The position numbers and the translations under genes are program-made. From NCBI GenBank assembly GCA_022776785.1, contig JALFHA010000261.1, forward strand, positions 1 to 8,846: a DNA stretch of 8,846 nt. The letters are read 5' to 3'. The stretch's first letter is position 1. Each line of letters opens with the position of its first letter. Below, in pieces: positions 6,728-8,846 of the stretch. The notes beneath the pieces are model-generated. The model saw only the letters and a program-made list of their open reading frames with translations, did no database searches and had not been told where the DNA came from. This DNA is from Clostridiales bacterium (GTDB lineage: Bacteria; Bacillota; Clostridia; Christensenellales; Aristaeellaceae).

Positions 6728-7615
6728 TCACGGCTCCCTTTGTGCGAACAGCAGCGCTTGCAGCCTCTCGCGCTCCGGCCCTTCCATTGGCGTGAGCGGC
6801 AGACGCAGTACGTCGTGACAGAGCCCCAGCATGGAGAGCGCTGCCTTGGCGGGAATCGGACTGACCTGCGAAAACAGCGCGCGAATCAGCGGCAGCAGCG
6901 CCTGCTGCGCGGAGGCGGCCTGCGCCATGCAGCCTGAGAGCGCTGCGCGGGTGATGGCGGCCGTTTGCAGCGGCGCGACGTTGGCGACGACGCTGATGGC
7001 ACCGGCTGCGCCGCAGGCCATTGTCGGCGCGATGAGGTCGTCGTTGCCGCAGTAGATGGGGAGCGCGCCGTGCGCGGCGTGCAGCACGTCAGCGGTGTAG
7101 GCAAGGTCTCCGCCAGCATCCTTGAGCCCGACGACAAGCGGATGCGCTGCAAGCCTGGCGGCGGTCTGCACGGCGATGCCCATCCCCGTGCGTGCGGGCA
7201 CATGATAGAGGATCATCGGCAGCGGGCAGGCATCGAGGATGGCCTCGTAGTGGGCGATCAGGCCGCTCTGCGTCGTCTTGTTGTAATAGGGCGTGACGCA
7301 GAGCTGCCCCGCCGCACCCAGCGCCTTGGCCTGATGGGCATACTGGATGGCGCGGCGCGTGTCATTGGAGCCTGTGCCGACGATGACGGGCATATCGCCC
7401 GCCTCGGCAAGGCCGATTTCGATGATGCGCGCGCGCTCCTCCATGGAGAGCGCGCAGGGCTCGCCCGTCGTGCCCAGCAGCACGAGCGCGTCCATGCAGC
7501 TTTCGCGCTGCATGGCGATGAGGCGGCGCAGCGCGGGCTCGTCGAGCGAGCCATCGGGGAGAAAAGGCGTAACCAGCGCAGCGGCACAGCCGGTGAACAG
7601 GGGAGATGCGGCCAT
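6728..7615 (-). CDS. dapA: 4-hydroxy-tetrahydrodipicolinate synthase (DHDPS)
   Basis: This 295-residue enzyme condenses pyruvate with aspartate semialdehyde in the cytoplasm, the first committed step to diaminopimelate and lysine. It has the normal length and TIM-barrel layout of the family. Visible motifs are GTTGE at 48-52 (catalytic Thr), GTGSND at 81-86, VTPYYNK at 107-113, YHVPART at 137-143 (catalytic Tyr137 and substrate-binding Arg142), GLKDA at 163-167 with Schiff-base Lys165, GNDD at 190-193 and PIPAKAAL at 253-260. By comparison with E. coli, these match Thr44, Tyr107, Tyr133, Arg138 and Lys161. The usual NVP after Tyr is HVP here, and GES is GEP; both lie beside, not at, the catalytic residues. 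The ATG at 7615 is supported by AAGGAGG seven bases upstream. It follows asd on the same strand by 105 bases and uses that enzyme's product, so one operon is likely. A related aldolase of the same superfamily (such as N-acetylneuraminate lyase) is less likely given the context. Confidence 0.95.
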   Translation of the reverse strand: MAASPLFTGCAAALVTPFLPDGSLDEPALRRLIAMQRESCMDALVLLGTTGEPCALSMEERARIIEIGLAEAGDMPVIVGTGSNDTRRAIQYAHQAKALGAAGQLCVTPYYNKTTQSGLIAHYEAILDACPLPMILYHVPARTGMGIAVQTAARLAAHPLVVGLKDAGGDLAYTADVLHAAHGALPIYCGNDDLIAPTMACGAAGAISVVANVAPLQTAAITRAALSGCMAQAASAQQALLPLIRALFSQVSPIPAKAALSMLGLCHDVLRLPLTPMEGPERERLQALLFAQREP

Positions 7616-7622
7616 AGAAAAG

Positions 7623-7629
7623 CCTCCTT
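7623..7629 (-). promoter_or_regulatory. Strong ribosome binding site AAGGAGG of dapA
   Basis: On the minus strand AAGGAGG ends seven bases before the dapA ATG at 7615. It fixes the start codon and implies efficient initiation independent of asd translation. Confidence 0.85.
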
Positions 7630-7644
7630 CGGGACAAACAGAAG

Positions 7645-7692
7645 CGCCGGCTTCCGAAACTGCTTTTTCTGACAGTGTTTCGGAAACCGGCG
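7645..7692 (-). other. 16-bp hairpin between asd and dapA
   Basis: Bases 7645-7660 and 7677-7692 form a 16-bp inverted repeat (plus-strand arms CGCCGGCTTCCGAAAC and GTTTCGGAAACCGGCG) around a 16-base loop. The one imperfect position is a G-U pair in the minus-strand RNA but a C-A mismatch in the plus-strand RNA, so the structure suits the asd-dapA transcript. After the stem the minus strand reads CTTCTGTTTGTCC, only mildly U-rich. It may be a partial terminator or a processing site that sets relative asd and dapA levels. No promoter was seen in 7616-7720. Confidence 0.65.
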
Positions 7693-7720
7693 TGCGATAT
7701 GCATTTAATTGGTAGTGGCT

Positions 7721-8806
7721 TCACTTTTGAGGGATATATCCCTGAGCGCACAGCAGCTCGGCGATGAGCACCGCGCCGCCCGCCGCGCCGCGCAGCGTGT
7801 TGTGGGACAGGCCGACAAAGCGCCAGTCAAAGAGCGAATCGCCGCGCAGACGGCCCAGCGAAACGCCCATGCCGTGCTCAAAATTGCGGTCGAGGCGGGT
7901 CTGTGGGCGGTTATCCTCGTCAAAATACTGGAGGAACGGGTGCGGTGCGCTGGGCAGGTTCAGCTTCTGGGGCAGGCCCTCGAAGCTGCGCCAGCGCTCG
8001 ATGATCTCCTCCCTGGAGGCCGGACGCTCGAAGCTGGCCCAGCAGGTCGCCAGATGGCCGTCGGCCACAGCGACGCGGACGCAGTGCGCGCTGATGATGG
8101 GCGCCTTCGCGGGCACGATGACGCCGCCCTCGACGCAGCCCCAGATCTTGAGCGGCTCCTGCTCGCTCTTTTCCTCCTCGCCGCCGATGTAGGGGATGAC
8201 GTTGTCCACCATCTCCGGCCAGCGCTTGAAGGTCTTGCCTGCGCCGGAAATCGCCTGATAGGTCGAAACGACCACGCGCGTGGGCTTCAAATCCAGCAGC
8301 GCCGTCAGCGCAGGCACATAGGATTGAATCGAGCAGTTGGGCTTGACGGTGACAAAGCCCGTCTTTGTGCCCAGCCGCTTGCGCTGGTACTCGATGACAT
8401 CTGCGTGCTCCGGGTTGAGCTCTGGGATGATCATCGGCACGTCGGGCGTGCCGCGGTGGGCGGAGTTGTTGGAGACGACCGGCGTTTCGGTCTTTGCGTA
8501 GGCGTCCTCCAGCGCGCGGATTTCATCCTTTTTCATATCGACCGCGCAGAAGACGAAATCAACCGTGGAGGTCACGGCCTCCACGTCGGCGGCATCCACG
8601 ACAGTCATGCCCTTGACGTGCTCAGGGATGGGCCAGTCAAACGCCCAGCGGCCCGCGACGGCCTCCTCATACGCCTTGCCCGCGCTGCGCGCAGAGGCTG
8701 CCAGCACGGCGATGTCAAACCACGGATGCTCAGCGAGCAGCGACACAAAGCGCTGACCCACCATGCCCGTCGCGCCGACGATTGCAACGCGCCATTTGCG
8801 CTCCAT
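7721..8806 (-). CDS. asd: Aspartate-semialdehyde dehydrogenase, archaeal/fungal-type subfamily
   Basis: This 361-residue cytoplasmic enzyme reduces L-4-aspartyl phosphate to aspartate semialdehyde with NADPH, feeding lysine/diaminopimelate and the threonine-methionine branch. The N-terminal Rossmann motif GATGMVG is at 11-17. The catalytic cysteine is C158 in KPNCSIQ, followed by STYQAISGAG (181-190). R244 and the catalytic His251 lie in HCVRVAVADGH. The N-rich SNNSAHR (112-118) and the PNCS-IQ form, not the SNPNCSTIQ-type context of the E. coli enzyme, point to the subfamily first known from archaea and fungi and present in many clostridia. I chose the ATG at 8806 because MERKWRVAIVGATG starts right at the Rossmann strand and AAGGA (8816-8820) lies 9 bases upstream; in-frame ATGs at 8824 and 8845 would add residues with no family match. 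Its product is the substrate of the DapA encoded 105 bases downstream. The promoter is beyond the window edge. Confidence 0.94.
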   Translation of the reverse strand: MERKWRVAIVGATGMVGQRFVSLLAEHPWFDIAVLAASARSAGKAYEEAVAGRWAFDWPIPEHVKGMTVVDAADVEAVTSTVDFVFCAVDMKKDEIRALEDAYAKTETPVVSNNSAHRGTPDVPMIIPELNPEHADVIEYQRKRLGTKTGFVTVKPNCSIQSYVPALTALLDLKPTRVVVSTYQAISGAGKTFKRWPEMVDNVIPYIGGEEEKSEQEPLKIWGCVEGGVIVPAKAPIISAHCVRVAVADGHLATCWASFERPASREEIIERWRSFEGLPQKLNLPSAPHPFLQYFDEDNRPQTRLDRNFEHGMGVSLGRLRGDSLFDWRFVGLSHNTLRGAAGGAVLIAELLCAQGYIPQK

Positions 8807-8815
8807 AACAAACCA

Positions 8816-8820
8816 TCCTT
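8816..8820 (-). promoter_or_regulatory. Ribosome binding site AAGGA of asd
   Basis: On the minus strand AAGGA ends 9 bases before the ATG at 8806. It supports that start over the two upstream in-frame ATGs (8824 and 8845). Confidence 0.65.
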
Positions 8821-8846
8821 TCATGCGCCGCCCGGCGAAAAGCATG

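Noticed and set aside
6446..6937. Plus-strand open frames running from the end of GH3-B into dapA (also 6609-6818)
   Set aside because: They cross the GH3-B stop, the bidirectional terminator and antisense dapA, with no motif or convincing start.
6965..7672. A 235-codon plus-strand open frame opposite dapA
   Set aside because: It overlaps the conserved dapA catalytic motifs on the other strand and has a His/Arg/Gly-rich composition typical of antisense frames.
7616..7720. Possible lysine riboswitch or T-box leader ahead of dapA
   Set aside because: The spacer is only 105 bases and has one simple hairpin, with none of the multi-helix features of either element. Any such leader would more likely lie upstream of asd, outside the window.
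7730..7743. Perfect 14-bp palindrome AGGGATATATCCCT at the 3' end of asd
   Set aside because: It is made by the last codons of asd (Gly-Tyr-Ile-Pro) and forms only a short stem; nothing else marks it as an operator.
8822..8846. CATGC...GCATG inverted repeat with an inner CGCC/GGCG pair upstream of asd
   Set aside because: Arms are only 4-5 bases, the spacing is uneven, and the window ends inside the leader, so a regulatory RNA cannot be judged.

Overview
The window looks like chromosomal DNA from a GC-rich, low-complexity-poor Bacillota genome, most likely a gut-associated clostridium of the Oscillospirales or Christensenellales kind. The reasons are circularly permuted GH3 glycosidases with clostridial-style membrane anchors, strong GGAGG-type ribosome binding sites, and an archaeal/fungal-type aspartate-semialdehyde dehydrogenase beside dapA. 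The taxonomic guess is an inference from gene content and base composition only.

Layout. Positions 2-6560 (plus strand) form a small extracytoplasmic sugar-degradation block of three genes. The first is a GH3 protein cut by the left window edge (here GH3-A), which ends in a putative Ig-like domain. Next comes a short secreted protein made of a signal peptide and one CBM6/CBM35-like beta-sandwich. The third is a complete GH3 (GH3-B, 984 residues) with a predicted membrane helix at each end. A perfect 12-bp GAAA-capped hairpin separates GH3-A from the CBM gene. A long-stem terminator candidate separates the CBM gene from GH3-B. Positions 6561-6727 are a convergent intergenic region with a likely bidirectional terminator.

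Positions 6728-8806 (minus strand) carry asd and then dapA, transcribed from right to left. These encode two consecutive steps of the aspartate branch to diaminopimelate and lysine. A 16-bp hairpin lies between them, and its single non-Watson-Crick pair is a G-U only in the minus-strand RNA.

How the genes work together. The two GH3 proteins and the CBM protein probably act outside the membrane on beta-linked oligosaccharides, with GH3-B tethered to the cell. No transporter or regulator for this block is inside the window. The lysine/diaminopimelate genes are an unrelated, convergent housekeeping pair. No tRNA, rRNA, CRISPR array, insertion sequence, riboswitch or attachment site was recognised. 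I do not see a clearly new biological system. The most interesting points are the altered active-site signatures of GH3-A, the paired start codons behind the 2868-2895 hairpin, and the different anchoring of the two GH3 paralogues.
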